A stretch of 64,000 nucleotides of DNA, taken from Chitinophaga dinghuensis (lineage in GTDB: Bacteria; Bacteroidota; Bacteroidia; Chitinophagales; Chitinophagaceae). The notes under the pieces are model-generated. The model saw only the letters and a list, made by a program, of their open reading frames with translations. It made no database searches and was not told the origin of the DNA. The position numbers and the translations under genes were made by a program. Of this stretch, positions 46,701 to 54,298 are shown piece after piece (within the stretch, counting starts at the first letter, position 1; each line of letters starts with the position of its first letter). Location of the stretch: positions 496,001 through 560,000 of the forward strand of contig NZ_QLMA01000005.1 of assembly GCF_003259435.1 (NCBI RefSeq), in the 5' to 3' direction.

Positions 46701-49510
46701 TGCCTACCGGAGTATATGATAACACTGCTGTCATCAGCTCTCCTGTAAAAGATAAAAACACCAACAATAATACCTCTGCAATTGCTACGCCGCAGGTAAG
46801 ACCAGTTACAGATCTGGCGATTACCAAGGTGGTCGACAAAACTACCGCAGATGTAAGCAGCACAGTAGTATTCACCTTACAGGCAACCAATAATGGTCCG
46901 AGTACCGCTACCAATGTGAGCGTACAGGATCTGCTGCCAACCGGGTTTACATTTGTAACGGTTACTGGTAATGGTTATGACCACACTACAGGTACCTGGA
47001 ATATTGGAACAATGAATAGCGGTAGTAGCGAGACACTGGTCATCACTGCCACCGTGAATCCTTCCGGCAACTATACCAATACCGCCACTATCAGTGGTAC
47101 TGAGTATGATCCGAATACTTCCAATAACCAACAAAGTGCTACTGTAACAGCGATTCCGGTTACAGACCTGGAAGTAATCAAAACGGTGGATAACAATACG
47201 CCAGATGTAGGTAGCACTGTTACCTTCGTTGTCAAGGCTACCAATCATGGGCCAAGTCCTGCTACGAACGTAGCGGTAACCGATGCGATGCCTTCCGGTT
47301 ATCAGGTAACCAACAGCGTTGTTTCTGCCGGTGCGCTCACTGGAAGTACCTGGAACATCGGTACTTTACAGGATGGCGAAACCGCTACGCTTACCATTAC
47401 TGCTACCGTACTGGCTACCGGTAATTACAGCAACACAGCTACTGTTACAGGAACAGAAAAAGATCCGGACCTGACCAATAACAGCCGTACCGTGACACCT
47501 GTACCTGTTCCGGTAACTAAACTGCGTATTTCCAAAACGATCAGCAATCAGACACCAGATGTAAGTAGTCAGGTAACCTTCACGATCACGGCTACCAACG
47601 ACGGGCCTTCTGATGCTACCAGTGTAACGGTGAAGGATATACTCCAGTCAGGTTACCAGTTCAAACAGGCCACCGCTACTGTAGGTAGCTATAGTCAGAC
47701 CACCGGTATCTGGAATATTGGCAATCTCGCCAATGGTCAAACGGTTACCTTACAGATCGTTGCTACCGTATTACCTGCCGGAGATTATAACAACTCGGCA
47801 ACAATAGATGGTAATGAGAAAGACACGGACCCAACTAACAACACCGATGCTATTACGCCACCAGTGCCAGTTCCAGTTGCAGATATCTCTATCAATAAAA
47901 CGATTAGTCAACAGGTTCCTGGAACAGGAGATGTGGTAACTTTCACTATCGTGGTGAAAAATAATGGAGCGAGCAACGCCACCAATGTAGTAGCTAATGA
48001 TAAATTACAAAGTGGATTTACCTTCCAGCAGGCTACTGCGGATAAAGGTACCTACGATAACACGACCGGTATCTGGAACATTGGCGCTATGAATGCCAAT
48101 GAATCTGCTACCCTGACCATTACGGTAAAAGTCAATACCACCGGTATTTACAGTAACACGGCCACAGTAACCGCTACGGAAAAAGATCCGGTTACTACCA
48201 ACAATACCAGCAATGTGACCATTGTACCAGATCCAATCACCGATCTGTATGTAACGAAAGCCATTTCCAATATGGCCCCTCCGCATACTTCAGACGTGAC
48301 ATTCACCATCGTGGCAGGCAACAACGGACCAAGCGACGCTACCGGTGTAACGGTAACGGATATACTGCCATCCGGCTATACGCTGAAATCCGCTACGCCT
48401 AAGGTGGGAACCTACAATAGCACCACTGGTATATGGACCATCGGACAACTTGCGAATGGCGCATCGGTACAAATGACGGTTGTTGCCACTGTGAATAAAA
48501 CAGGTAACTATACCAATACGGCTACTATCAGCGGCAATGAAACGGATCGCGTCATCGGCAATAACTCCGATCAGAAAACGCCGGTTCCGGTACCATTGCG
48601 TACCAATGATGATCACGCCAGCACAGAAGAACCTGATCCTGTAGTGATCGATGTCCTGAAAAACGATATCTATGGCAATACCGGCCATGATGTTCATATC
48701 CAGGATAAACCGCAACATGGTACAGTCACTGTAAATGCAGATGGAACCGTCACTTATACGCCGGTACCTGGATTCGGAGGTACGGATACCTTCACCTATT
48801 ATATACAGGATCAATCCGGCTTCGCATCTAATGTATCTACTGTTACCGTTGATGTTACCAAACGCCTGGTAGATCTGGCGATTAAGAAAGTGATCGTAAC
48901 GCCTCCGGCAGAGATTGCAGTAGGTAAAAACGTAATATTCGAATTGACCGTCACCAATAATAGTAGTAAAGGCGCTAGTCGTGTAGTCGTTACCGATATC
49001 CTGGCCAACAATGTTGGAGATATGGAAATCAAAACCAGCTACGACATGGGCCAGGAAAGCTATGATCCTGCTACAAAAACAATGCGTTGGAATCTGGATA
49101 CCCTTGCACCTGGACAAACCGTTCGGATGCTGATTACCGCCAAAGTAACCAGTGGTGGAAATATCCAAAATACAGCTACTGTAACAGGCGATAACAGCGA
49201 TCCGGATCTGAGCAATAACTCAGCCACTGCCAGCACTTCCCCTAAAGGAGCAGATGTATTCATACCAACCGCCTTCACACCAAACGGCGATGGTATCAAT
49301 GATAAGTTTGTAATTCTGGGAATAGACAAATATCCAGGTTCTACCCTTGTCGTCTTTAACCGTTGGGGTAACGTAGTATACCGTTCCAATGATTACAGAA
49401 ATGAATGGGATGGCGCTCAGTTGAATGCCGGCACCTACTACTATGAACTGGTATGCCCAGGCAACAATGGTAAAATCTCCATGAAAGGATGGGTACAGTT
49501 AGTTCGATAA
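40784..49510 (+). CDS. Giant DUF11-repeat adhesin with gliding-type T9SS C-terminal domain
   Basis: 2908 aa, by far the largest gene in the window. It has a signal peptide (TAVLMLCCFAGTQAQ) and an N-terminal domain homologous to the end of the preceding protein. By eye there are 21 DUF11 (conserved repeat, TIGR01451-like) domains of about 115-118 aa, each opening DL-x-I-x-KT-x-x with a GPS-x-A motif and closing with NNS. Near residue 2605 there is one cadherin/Big-like domain (VVIDVLKNDIYGNTG, then TYTPVPGFGGTDTFTYYIQD). The last 85 or so residues (FIPTAFTPNGDGINDKF to GWVQLVR) are the gliding-motility-associated, type B T9SS C-terminal domain. It should be exported by type IX secretion with help from PorP/SprF, encoded next, and anchored at the surface. 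Confidence 0.95.
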   Translation: MTKKTFLAIKYWLTAVLMLCCFAGTQAQTGTFKNTAGASGNAAASAGATPVSDITYTTFQFPSIGLAIAAAQPVIQNDGSYNIAYTYTIQNLGGLPLTGVQVVSDLGSTFGLPMSYTIVSRTFNGIAGNSGFTGSGNTNLLGSNATLAAGSTVTAVIVINLKNAGQYGTFNTQGQASGTAGTSVVTDLSVNGTVPDANGNGSAFDDQSPTPVTIQRPDIAIQKTVDQSSPYVGNNITFTITATNVGSGDAAGVNVEDPILTGFKFLSATPAVGTYNSTTGTWAIGILKAGESKTLTVTVQVNPAGVYDNTASCDHPEDIVTSNNSKKVTVTPIPSADVRITKIADKMTPDVLDVVTFTLTASNAGLSDATGVVVTDKLPAGLEPVSPYPAGLVYDPALRQFTWTIGNMAANTQQSQTIATTVSADIDRSNFTNTATIKANEHDPQPGNNTANVTIVPKEIVDLAITKTVTTIGNPIYPDAQATFTITVKNNGPNNCYDANVSDVLPSGFYGWTATPGKGSMNLTTGLWTIGALLKDEVVTLVLTAQIKPSGNYANTATIVTTDRDTDPSNNTASTPAIPVTPRTDLSIDIQGNSTADVGDPYTFDIIVKNAGPSVATGVKVDLLNIANGYTLQPSSDPGFNAGANVWTIGSLPAGSTVKLTLTGIVKPNADYNFNAHVSGNEDEITLANNDDNAVITVAQVADISVVKTVNNPNPEVGSTVQFNIVVTNNGPSTAHNVKVNETINTGGYTYSPTNVMLSIGTYNGNVWSVGTLPSGQSESMTITAVVVKPNGNYLNSVNAYADEKDKVPANNTSSVNPVPVQLADVGVSKSMDNMTPDAGTVVKFTIVATNYGPSTANNVEVNDLLNSGYTFQAASPTSGIYSGVTGKWNITKLLAGQSETLTITAMVNGDASSYDNTATIKANEKDKNPSNDSYTVKPTVRQTTDLQVKKVADKSTVDINGNVTFTITVTNNGASKASGVTLTDVLPAGLTFVSASPATYISGAGTWDAGTMNANTSKVLTIVTKATTVGTVTNTASVSGNEYDPIPGNNSNQAIVTIIPITDLAVNKTVDNSTPDVGTNVTFTITATNNGPSDATGVKVIDALPAGYTFVNAAPLMGTYAGNTWTIGSLLSGQSTSMTVTATVKASGPYANTATISGNETDRTTTNNSKTVTPVPVPVADLAVIKTVDNSNPDAGSIVKFTITATNNGPSTAANAVVTDLLGAGYTFQSYTATKGTYVDTNGKWTIGSMNNGKTETLTITAKVKGSGPYINTATITSTEKDKVPGNNSSNITPNVRPVTDLSITKTADKSTADINSYVTFTLTATNNGPSDANGVTVTDVLPQGLTFVSASSPAFNAGIWNIDNMGANTTQQLTIVAQATKVGSVTNVANISGTEYDPTPGNNSGQAIVNIIPITDLQITKTVDHTTPDVGSTVTFTITATNAGPSDATGVTVNDVLPAGYTLVANPDYNGTAWNIGTLTAGQSKQLTVQAVVKATGPYANTATITGNETDRNLTNNTDKATPVPVPVANIAVNKTADNMAPDAGTIITFTITATNAGPSPATSVIVSDLLNDGYTLQTSTPSVGTYNSGTGIWNIGTLNNGASATLTMVAKVKISGNYSNTATIQATEKDPDPTNNSKTITPAVRQVTDLAITKTVNNPTADAGSDVVFTLTATNKGVSDATGVVVNDLLPTGFTFVSANPQADYDDKTGVWTIGDMSPNATTTLTITATVNPTGVYANIANISGNEYDPVTTNNSDKATVNRIAVTDLEVQKVVDNNTPDVGTIVTFTITATNHGPSTATGVVVADVLPLGYAMQTNTPDAGAYDGTSWNIGSLNAGQSVKLIVTALVKATGPYRNTATISGTEVDRNPGNNSDEANPVPVPVADLAVIKSISNAAPDAGSTVTFTITATNNGPSTATTVTVTDQLLSGYKYLSQTASLGSYDETTGIWTIGNMTNGQTATLTIDAQVLPTGVYDNTAVISSPVKDKNTNNNTSAIATPQVRPVTDLAITKVVDKTTADVSSTVVFTLQATNNGPSTATNVSVQDLLPTGFTFVTVTGNGYDHTTGTWNIGTMNSGSSETLVITATVNPSGNYTNTATISGTEYDPNTSNNQQSATVTAIPVTDLEVIKTVDNNTPDVGSTVTFVVKATNHGPSPATNVAVTDAMPSGYQVTNSVVSAGALTGSTWNIGTLQDGETATLTITATVLATGNYSNTATVTGTEKDPDLTNNSRTVTPVPVPVTKLRISKTISNQTPDVSSQVTFTITATNDGPSDATSVTVKDILQSGYQFKQATATVGSYSQTTGIWNIGNLANGQTVTLQIVATVLPAGDYNNSATIDGNEKDTDPTNNTDAITPPVPVPVADISINKTISQQVPGTGDVVTFTIVVKNNGASNATNVVANDKLQSGFTFQQATADKGTYDNTTGIWNIGAMNANESATLTITVKVNTTGIYSNTATVTATEKDPVTTNNTSNVTIVPDPITDLYVTKAISNMAPPHTSDVTFTIVAGNNGPSDATGVTVTDILPSGYTLKSATPKVGTYNSTTGIWTIGQLANGASVQMTVVATVNKTGNYTNTATISGNETDRVIGNNSDQKTPVPVPLRTNDDHASTEEPDPVVIDVLKNDIYGNTGHDVHIQDKPQHGTVTVNADGTVTYTPVPGFGGTDTFTYYIQDQSGFASNVSTVTVDVTKRLVDLAIKKVIVTPPAEIAVGKNVIFELTVTNNSSKGASRVVVTDILANNVGDMEIKTSYDMGQESYDPATKTMRWNLDTLAPGQTVRMLITAKVTSGGNIQNTATVTGDNSDPDLSNNSATASTSPKGADVFIPTAFTPNGDGINDKFVILGIDKYPGSTLVVFNRWGNVVYRSNDYRNEWDGAQLNAGTYYYELVCPGNNGKISMKGWVQLVR
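42886..47160 (+). repeat. Three-domain (about 1.06-1.08 kb) higher-order repeat in the DUF11 array
   Basis: DUF11 units 5-16 fall into three types in strict order. Type A has TPDVG (or PEVG), ends ETDR-like and is followed by the linker TPVPVPVADL. Type B has PDAG, ends EKDK/EKDP and is followed by TPxVRPVTDL. Type C has TADIN/TADAG/TADVS, ends EYDP and is followed by IxxIPITDL. A-type units start near 42886, 43970, 45031, 46091 and 47161, a period of 1060-1085 bp. Confidence 0.8.
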
Positions 49511-49552
49511 TACAATAACACTATGCTGAAAAAAAAGCTGAAAATATTACCT

Positions 49553-50521
49553 ATGCATAAAATCCTATCTGTTCTGATCTTCATCCTGTGCGGAGTTTCC
49601 GTCTCCGCACAGCAGGATGCACAGTTTAGCCAGTACATGTTTAACGGGATCTATGTAAACCCTGCGTATGCAGGTTACCGGGAGCAATGGAATATCCATG
49701 CCTTCTACCGAAATCAATGGACGAACTATCCCGGCGCGCCACAAACATTTTCCATCGCTGCCGATGGTACTGCCAACAACGACCGCGTAGGCCTCGGTAT
49801 ACAGGCTATGAGCGATAAACTGGGCGCGTCCAATACGACGTCCGTATATGCTACCTATGCATACCGCATTCCGGTAAACGAAGACGGCTCTTCCAGACTC
49901 TCCGTGGGGATTAGCGGAGGCTTTCTGCAACAAAGACTGGATGTCTCCCTACTTACTACTTCTTCCTCTCAGCTGGACCCGGCCATTTTCAACGGCGAAA
50001 ACAAACGCACCATGCCGGATGCACGCTTTGGGATCTTTTACAACCGGGAGAAGTTTTACGCCGGGATCTCCGCCAGCAACCTGCTGACACAGTCATTCCA
50101 GAAATCCGAAGCATTGAAAGAGTACCTGCCGTTAAAACCGCATCTGTACTTTACTATGGGAGGATTGCTGCCGTTATCAGAACAACTGCTGCTGAAGCCA
50201 AGTATTCTCATTAAAGAAGACCTCGCAGGTCCTACCAGCGTCGATCTTAATACGTTTGTACTGATCAGCAAACAACTTTGGCTGGGCGCTTCCTATCGTT
50301 CTACTTATCTGCGTAAATCCAACCTGCAGGAAAATCTCAAAAAGCCGGCAGCATTGGTATTCATGGCAGAGGTATTTGTAAACGATAAACTGCGACTCGG
50401 ATATGCCTACGATATGACGCTGAATGGTACCGTAGCCACCAACTACCCTACCCATGAGCTGTCCATTGGTTACTTCTTCAAAAGAAGAAACGCCAGAATG
50501 ATGTCGCCACGCTATTTCTAA
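49553..50521 (+). CDS. PorP/SprF-family type IX secretion outer-membrane protein
   Basis: 322 aa from ATG 49553 (MHKILSVLIFILCGVSVSAQQ); the frame opens at 49523 but those ten lysine-rich residues would weaken the signal peptide. The mature start QDAQFSQYMFNGIYVNPAYAGYREQWNIHAFYRNQW is the hallmark of the PorP/SprF family, and the rest is a predicted 14-strand barrel ending LSIGYFFKRRN. SprF-type partners are needed to secrete SprB-like proteins with type B sorting domains. Its place right after the giant adhesin gene argues for the same job here. A PorE-like gene starts 22 bp downstream. Confidence 0.94.
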   Translation: MHKILSVLIFILCGVSVSAQQDAQFSQYMFNGIYVNPAYAGYREQWNIHAFYRNQWTNYPGAPQTFSIAADGTANNDRVGLGIQAMSDKLGASNTTSVYATYAYRIPVNEDGSSRLSVGISGGFLQQRLDVSLLTTSSSQLDPAIFNGENKRTMPDARFGIFYNREKFYAGISASNLLTQSFQKSEALKEYLPLKPHLYFTMGGLLPLSEQLLLKPSILIKEDLAGPTSVDLNTFVLISKQLWLGASYRSTYLRKSNLQENLKKPAALVFMAEVFVNDKLRLGYAYDMTLNGTVATNYPTHELSIGYFFKRRNARMMSPRYF

Positions 50522-50543
50522 CGGAGTTTAAAGTATTTGAGTT

Positions 50544-52499
50544 ATGCCCATCCTACCAAAGAAAAAATTTATTCCAGGTCTGTTGCTGAGTTTTCTCGCA
50601 ACAGGCCTTAGCCATCAGGCCACTGCGCAATACGCGTATACCGAAGCCATGGCTGCCTACCGACTCTATAATTTTGAAAAAGCAACGCCTTTATTCATCA
50701 AGGCTTTTCATAAAACCCCTACGCCAAAGGCTGCCCGTGGGGCGGCAGACTGCTATCGCCTGATAAAAGATTATCCAAATGCAGCCATCTGGTACGCACA
50801 ACTCTGGCAAATCAAAGGAGGCACCTCCGAAGATGAACTAAGATATGCGGCTATAATGATGAACGTAGCGAAATATGATTCCGCTGCCATACTGCTCGAT
50901 CATTATTTGTCGGAGAATCCTGGTAGCACTCTGGCCCGCAATATGCGGGAAGGATGCACCACAGCGCCCGCCCGTATAAAAGAACCCGTAAAAGGCCAAC
51001 TGGAAAATATGGAGGAATTAAACTCTCCATACTCCGACTGGAGCATTACGAAGTATAACGGCAAATTCATTTTTGCTTCTGATCGTCCTTATGATTATTC
51101 CAGGAAGTCATCCTTCTTCGAGAAGGAGCAAATCAATAAGAAAATGTACACCTGGACTGGTAATAGCTACCTCCATTTGTATGAGGGCGACAGTGCGGCC
51201 ATTCGTTCACTCGAACGTAAAAGCATAAACGGAGATTATCATAGCTCCAACGCCACCTATAACGGCAACGGTAATACGATGTACCTGGCTGTTACCAATT
51301 ACAAAAAGAAGTCCTCTTCCGCCCTGGGAAAAGATTCTATCCTCACTATGAATATTGAGGTAAAAGAGGTTACCCGCAACAGCCAGGATAAATGGATCAG
51401 CTCTCCGGAACTGCCCTTCAATGCCATGCTGCAATATTCAGTGGGAGATCCATGGATCAATCCAGGCGGCGATACGCTGTATTTTGTATCGTCACAAGGT
51501 CCGAATCATCAGGGCGGAACCGATATTTACTATGTAGTACGTACAGATGGTAAATGGAGCACGCCGGTAAATCTGGGTAAAGAAATCAATACCGCCGGTA
51601 ATGAACGTACGCCCGCATTTGATAAGGAAGGTCACTTCTACTTTGCCAGCGACGGACATCCCGGACTCGGCGGGCTGGATATATTCCAGGCCGACAAACA
51701 AAACAATCACTGGGCGATTAAACATATGGGAACCCCGGTAAACAGCAGCCATGACGATTTTGCGCCGGCAGTACTGGACAATGCGCTCTATTTCTCTTCC
51801 AACAGAGATGGTGGTCAAGGTAGTGATGATATATACCGCTTCATCGCAGCTACGCCTAAATTACCATTTATCATCAAGGGTATTGTGACGGAGAAAAATA
51901 ACGACCAGCCAATGCCGGCCGTAACAGTGCTTATTACCAACCTCATTACAGGCGTTAAACAGGAAGCACAAACCAATGAAAAAGGCCAGTATAGCTTCCC
52001 TGCCGACAGTGCGGGTCAATATGAACTGAGTTATGTGAAATCCAATTACAACTGCATCAAACGGGATACAGTATCACTGAAGGGTTATCCCAATGGAGTA
52101 ACCATCCAGAAGAAAACGGAGATGGAAAAAACACAACTCCGCGTACCTTTCAAACTGGATAACATCTATTTCGATTTGGGCAAATCGGATATACGTCCGG
52201 ATGCTGCTAAAGAACTGGATAAACTGGTTACATTATTACAGGATAACCCGACCTGGGAAATTGAGCTGGGCGCGCATACCGACTCCAGAGCCAATGACGC
52301 TTTTAACCTGGCGCTCTCTCAACGTCGTGCAGCCGCCACCGTAGCATACCTGGTACAAAAAGGTATTGCGGCCTCCCGACTGACAGCCAAAGGATATGGA
52401 GAAACGAAACTCCTGAACAAGTGTGCCAACGGCGTGAAATGTACGGAGGAAGAACATCTTCAAAACAGGAGAACAGAATTTACCATCATTAAGTTATAA
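50544..52499 (+). CDS. PorE-like OmpA-family protein (TPR, beta-propeller, CRD, OmpA)
   Basis: 651 aa with a signal peptide ending HQATAQ. TPR-like helices cover about 30-135 (YNFEKATPLFIKAFHKTPTPKAARGAADC). A PD40-type beta-propeller covers about 150-440, with blades such as DRPYDYSRK, GDTLYFVSSQGPNHQGGTDIYYV and LYFSSNRDGGQGSDDIYRF. A carboxypeptidase-regulatory-like domain follows (about 445-530). The OmpA peptidoglycan-binding domain ends the protein (NIYFDLGKSDIRPDAAKELDKL, HTDSR, LSQRRA, GYGE). This order is that of PorE, which ties the T9SS to peptidoglycan. It is the last gene of the adhesin operon; the terminator at 52512-52545 follows. Confidence 0.93.
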   Translation: MPILPKKKFIPGLLLSFLATGLSHQATAQYAYTEAMAAYRLYNFEKATPLFIKAFHKTPTPKAARGAADCYRLIKDYPNAAIWYAQLWQIKGGTSEDELRYAAIMMNVAKYDSAAILLDHYLSENPGSTLARNMREGCTTAPARIKEPVKGQLENMEELNSPYSDWSITKYNGKFIFASDRPYDYSRKSSFFEKEQINKKMYTWTGNSYLHLYEGDSAAIRSLERKSINGDYHSSNATYNGNGNTMYLAVTNYKKKSSSALGKDSILTMNIEVKEVTRNSQDKWISSPELPFNAMLQYSVGDPWINPGGDTLYFVSSQGPNHQGGTDIYYVVRTDGKWSTPVNLGKEINTAGNERTPAFDKEGHFYFASDGHPGLGGLDIFQADKQNNHWAIKHMGTPVNSSHDDFAPAVLDNALYFSSNRDGGQGSDDIYRFIAATPKLPFIIKGIVTEKNNDQPMPAVTVLITNLITGVKQEAQTNEKGQYSFPADSAGQYELSYVKSNYNCIKRDTVSLKGYPNGVTIQKKTEMEKTQLRVPFKLDNIYFDLGKSDIRPDAAKELDKLVTLLQDNPTWEIELGAHTDSRANDAFNLALSQRRAAATVAYLVQKGIAASRLTAKGYGETKLLNKCANGVKCTEEEHLQNRRTEFTIIKL

Positions 52500-52511
52500 T
52501 GATACACCAAC

Positions 52512-52545
52512 AAAAAATGGCAACTCTTCGGGTTGCCATTTTTTT
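52512..52545. terminator. Bidirectional intrinsic terminator
   Basis: The stem AAAAAATGGCAAC (52512-52524) pairs with GTTGCCATTTTTT (52532-52544) around a 7-nt loop. It lies between the convergent PorE-like and ankyrin genes. Confidence 0.9.
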
Positions 52546-52560
52546 ATCCCAATATGGATA

Positions 52561-53619
52561 TTAGAGGAAAATTTTATTGATCTGTGTACCCGGGTCTTGC
52601 AGAAATTCCTTAACAGTGCATATTTCTGTAAATGTCTCGTGTTCATAATCGGCATAAGCCAGGCATTTCTTTTTGGGATACCATACCAAAAATCCTTCCG
52701 CGCTGTAGTTATCTGTAACTGCCACCAGGTCCAGGAATTTATGCTTCTTCCAGTTCACTTCCTTTACATCGAGGATAGAATGGAATTCGAGAAATTGCAG
52801 GTTGTCATTGTCCGGAATGGTTATTCTTCTGTTTTCGCTTCTTAGCAACTGTATCAGTGCTTCCGGCATTTTATAGCTTTTCAGATCAGTTAATCGTTGT
52901 TCTTCGTTATGCCATTGTGCTGGCTCCAGTGCACGTATAAACGCTATCATCTCTTCGTTCTTAACAGCAACAGCGGCATTAAAAGCCCGTTCTCCATAAT
53001 TATCTTTCAGGGAGACATCAGCCCCATGGGCCACCAACAGCTTCACCGTAGAGAAGTCGTTGTTCTGCGCCGCTACGCATACCGCAGAAGGATTATAGGG
53101 GAACACCATATCCGGCTGATGGAAATTCACATCAAAACCGGCATCCAAAAGTATTTGGATGGCAGGATATAATCTGTTGAAGACAGCCTGTCGTAATGCC
53201 TTACCATCTTTCGCTTTGTTATAACCATTGGCCAACAGCAGCGGAATCGTATCATATTTTTTGCCATATAATGCAGCGTGTAAAGCCGTCTTTCCAACCC
53301 TATCCCGGATATTTACATCCGCGCCTGCATCCAATAACAGCTGTACTGTTTTCGATTTACAATTGGAGGCTGCGATGACGATAGCCGGATGTTCCGGATG
53401 ATTCAACTGCACCTGGTGAGCCAGGAGCCATTCCAGTACTTTCAATTTATTTTCCGCCAGGGCAAGGATGACTGGAGGTACGTCCACATGCTGGGTTACA
53501 TGCATCACCGCATTGATATCAAAGTCGCCTTCCAGCAGCATTTCCAATTGGGCGATATTTTCCTGCATAATCCATTGTGCATGTTCCGTCAGCAACGCAT
53601 TGGGTCCGAATAACTTCAT
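52561..53619 (-). CDS. Ankyrin-repeat protein with an extra C-terminal domain
   Basis: 352 aa from ATG 53619 (MKLFGPNALLTEHAQ); a second ATG at 53628 adds three residues. No signal peptide, so cytoplasmic. Six or so ankyrin repeats fill residues 20-240, the clearest being TVQLLLDAGADVNIRDRVGKTALHAALYG and TVKLLVAHGADVSLKDNYGERAFNAA. The C-terminal 110 residues are different: a globular part (FLDLVAVTDNYSAEGFLVWYPKKKCLAYADYEHETF) that looks like the small beta-sheet end of SUKH/SMI1-type proteins, though I cannot confirm that. Ankyrin arrays bind other proteins; the partner is unknown. Confidence 0.85.
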   Translation of the reverse strand: MKLFGPNALLTEHAQWIMQENIAQLEMLLEGDFDINAVMHVTQHVDVPPVILALAENKLKVLEWLLAHQVQLNHPEHPAIVIAASNCKSKTVQLLLDAGADVNIRDRVGKTALHAALYGKKYDTIPLLLANGYNKAKDGKALRQAVFNRLYPAIQILLDAGFDVNFHQPDMVFPYNPSAVCVAAQNNDFSTVKLLVAHGADVSLKDNYGERAFNAAVAVKNEEMIAFIRALEPAQWHNEEQRLTDLKSYKMPEALIQLLRSENRRITIPDNDNLQFLEFHSILDVKEVNWKKHKFLDLVAVTDNYSAEGFLVWYPKKKCLAYADYEHETFTEICTVKEFLQDPGTQINKIFL

Positions 53620-53654
53620 AGCAAACAATATTAATCCGAAGCGGCAATTTAAAT

Positions 53655-53680
53655 AAAAAAGGAGAAGGCGAGCCTTCTCC
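53655..53680 (-). terminator. Intrinsic terminator for the small secreted protein gene
   Basis: On the minus strand the stem GGAGAAGG/CCTTCTCC (53680-53673 with 53668-53661) closes a 4-nt loop and is followed by T6 (53660-53655). Confidence 0.82.
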
Positions 53681-53704
53681 TATCACCTTTAACAGGTTAA
53701 TACA

Positions 53705-54220
53705 TTACATCGGTACGCCGGTATAGCTGATCGCATCATGATCCCAGATGTAGATGGCGTTTTTCCCGTTGTTGTGCTGTGCTACATACCAATCTTTGTT
53801 CTGGATGGCATTCTTGAGCACGATGGGATAATTTTTATCCCCGGTGGCCTCCCATTTACCGCTCCGCTGTTCACCATATGCTTCCCAGTAGTAGGTCCCA
53901 TTGCTGTTGATGTGCAGCGGCTTTGTGCGGGCATTTGCCTGTACAACCAAGGTTCTTACGCCACCTATGTTGTTGACATAGAAAGCGTCTGATACGCCAG
54001 TGGTCCATTTTCGCACAAAAAACTGGAGGCTTTGCGGAGAGCCTGGTTTGGCCGCAGATGCGGGTACCATCGCAGGCGTAACATTTGACTTCTTTTGCTC
54101 AGTACTGAGATCTCTTCCTACATACGGCGTGATCTCCTTGGATTGATGTGGGGTGATTTGCCCATAGGTCGCTCCCGCGATAAGGCTCGCGAACATGACA
54201 AGTTGCAGGTACTTCATCAA
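53705..54220 (-). CDS. Small secreted protein of unknown function
   Basis: 171 aa; the second Met (54217) is an equally good start. The signal peptide is MMKYLQLVMFASLIAGATYGQ. The mature protein has a Ser/Pro/Ala linker (40-62) and then a compact beta-rich domain of about 105 residues with many Trp and Tyr (FFVRKWTTGVSD, YYWEAYGEQRSGKWEATG, IYIWDHDAISYTGVPM). It resembles a lipocalin-like or binding module, but no family is recognised. It is monocistronic, with its own terminator, downstream of the LytTR/LytS pair on the same strand. Confidence 0.78.
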   Translation of the reverse strand: MMKYLQLVMFASLIAGATYGQITPHQSKEITPYVGRDLSTEQKKSNVTPAMVPASAAKPGSPQSLQFFVRKWTTGVSDAFYVNNIGGVRTLVVQANARTKPLHINSNGTYYWEAYGEQRSGKWEATGDKNYPIVLKNAIQNKDWYVAQHNNGKNAIYIWDHDAISYTGVPM

Positions 54221-54298
54221 CTGATGATTTAGGGGTGAGTAGATGAATAAATAGCTAATATAACCAATTTCCGCCGGCTATTAAATCCCCATAAAGTA

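Noticed and set aside
42886..47160. CRISPR-like regular repeats
   Set aside because: The repeats are coding, about 350 bp per unit and diverged, in frame with a DUF11 protein; there are no spacers or cas genes.
48290..49168. A 292-codon open frame antisense to the DUF11 adhesin
   Set aside because: It mirrors the repeat array; similar antisense frames recur in many units, as expected from repeated coding sequence.
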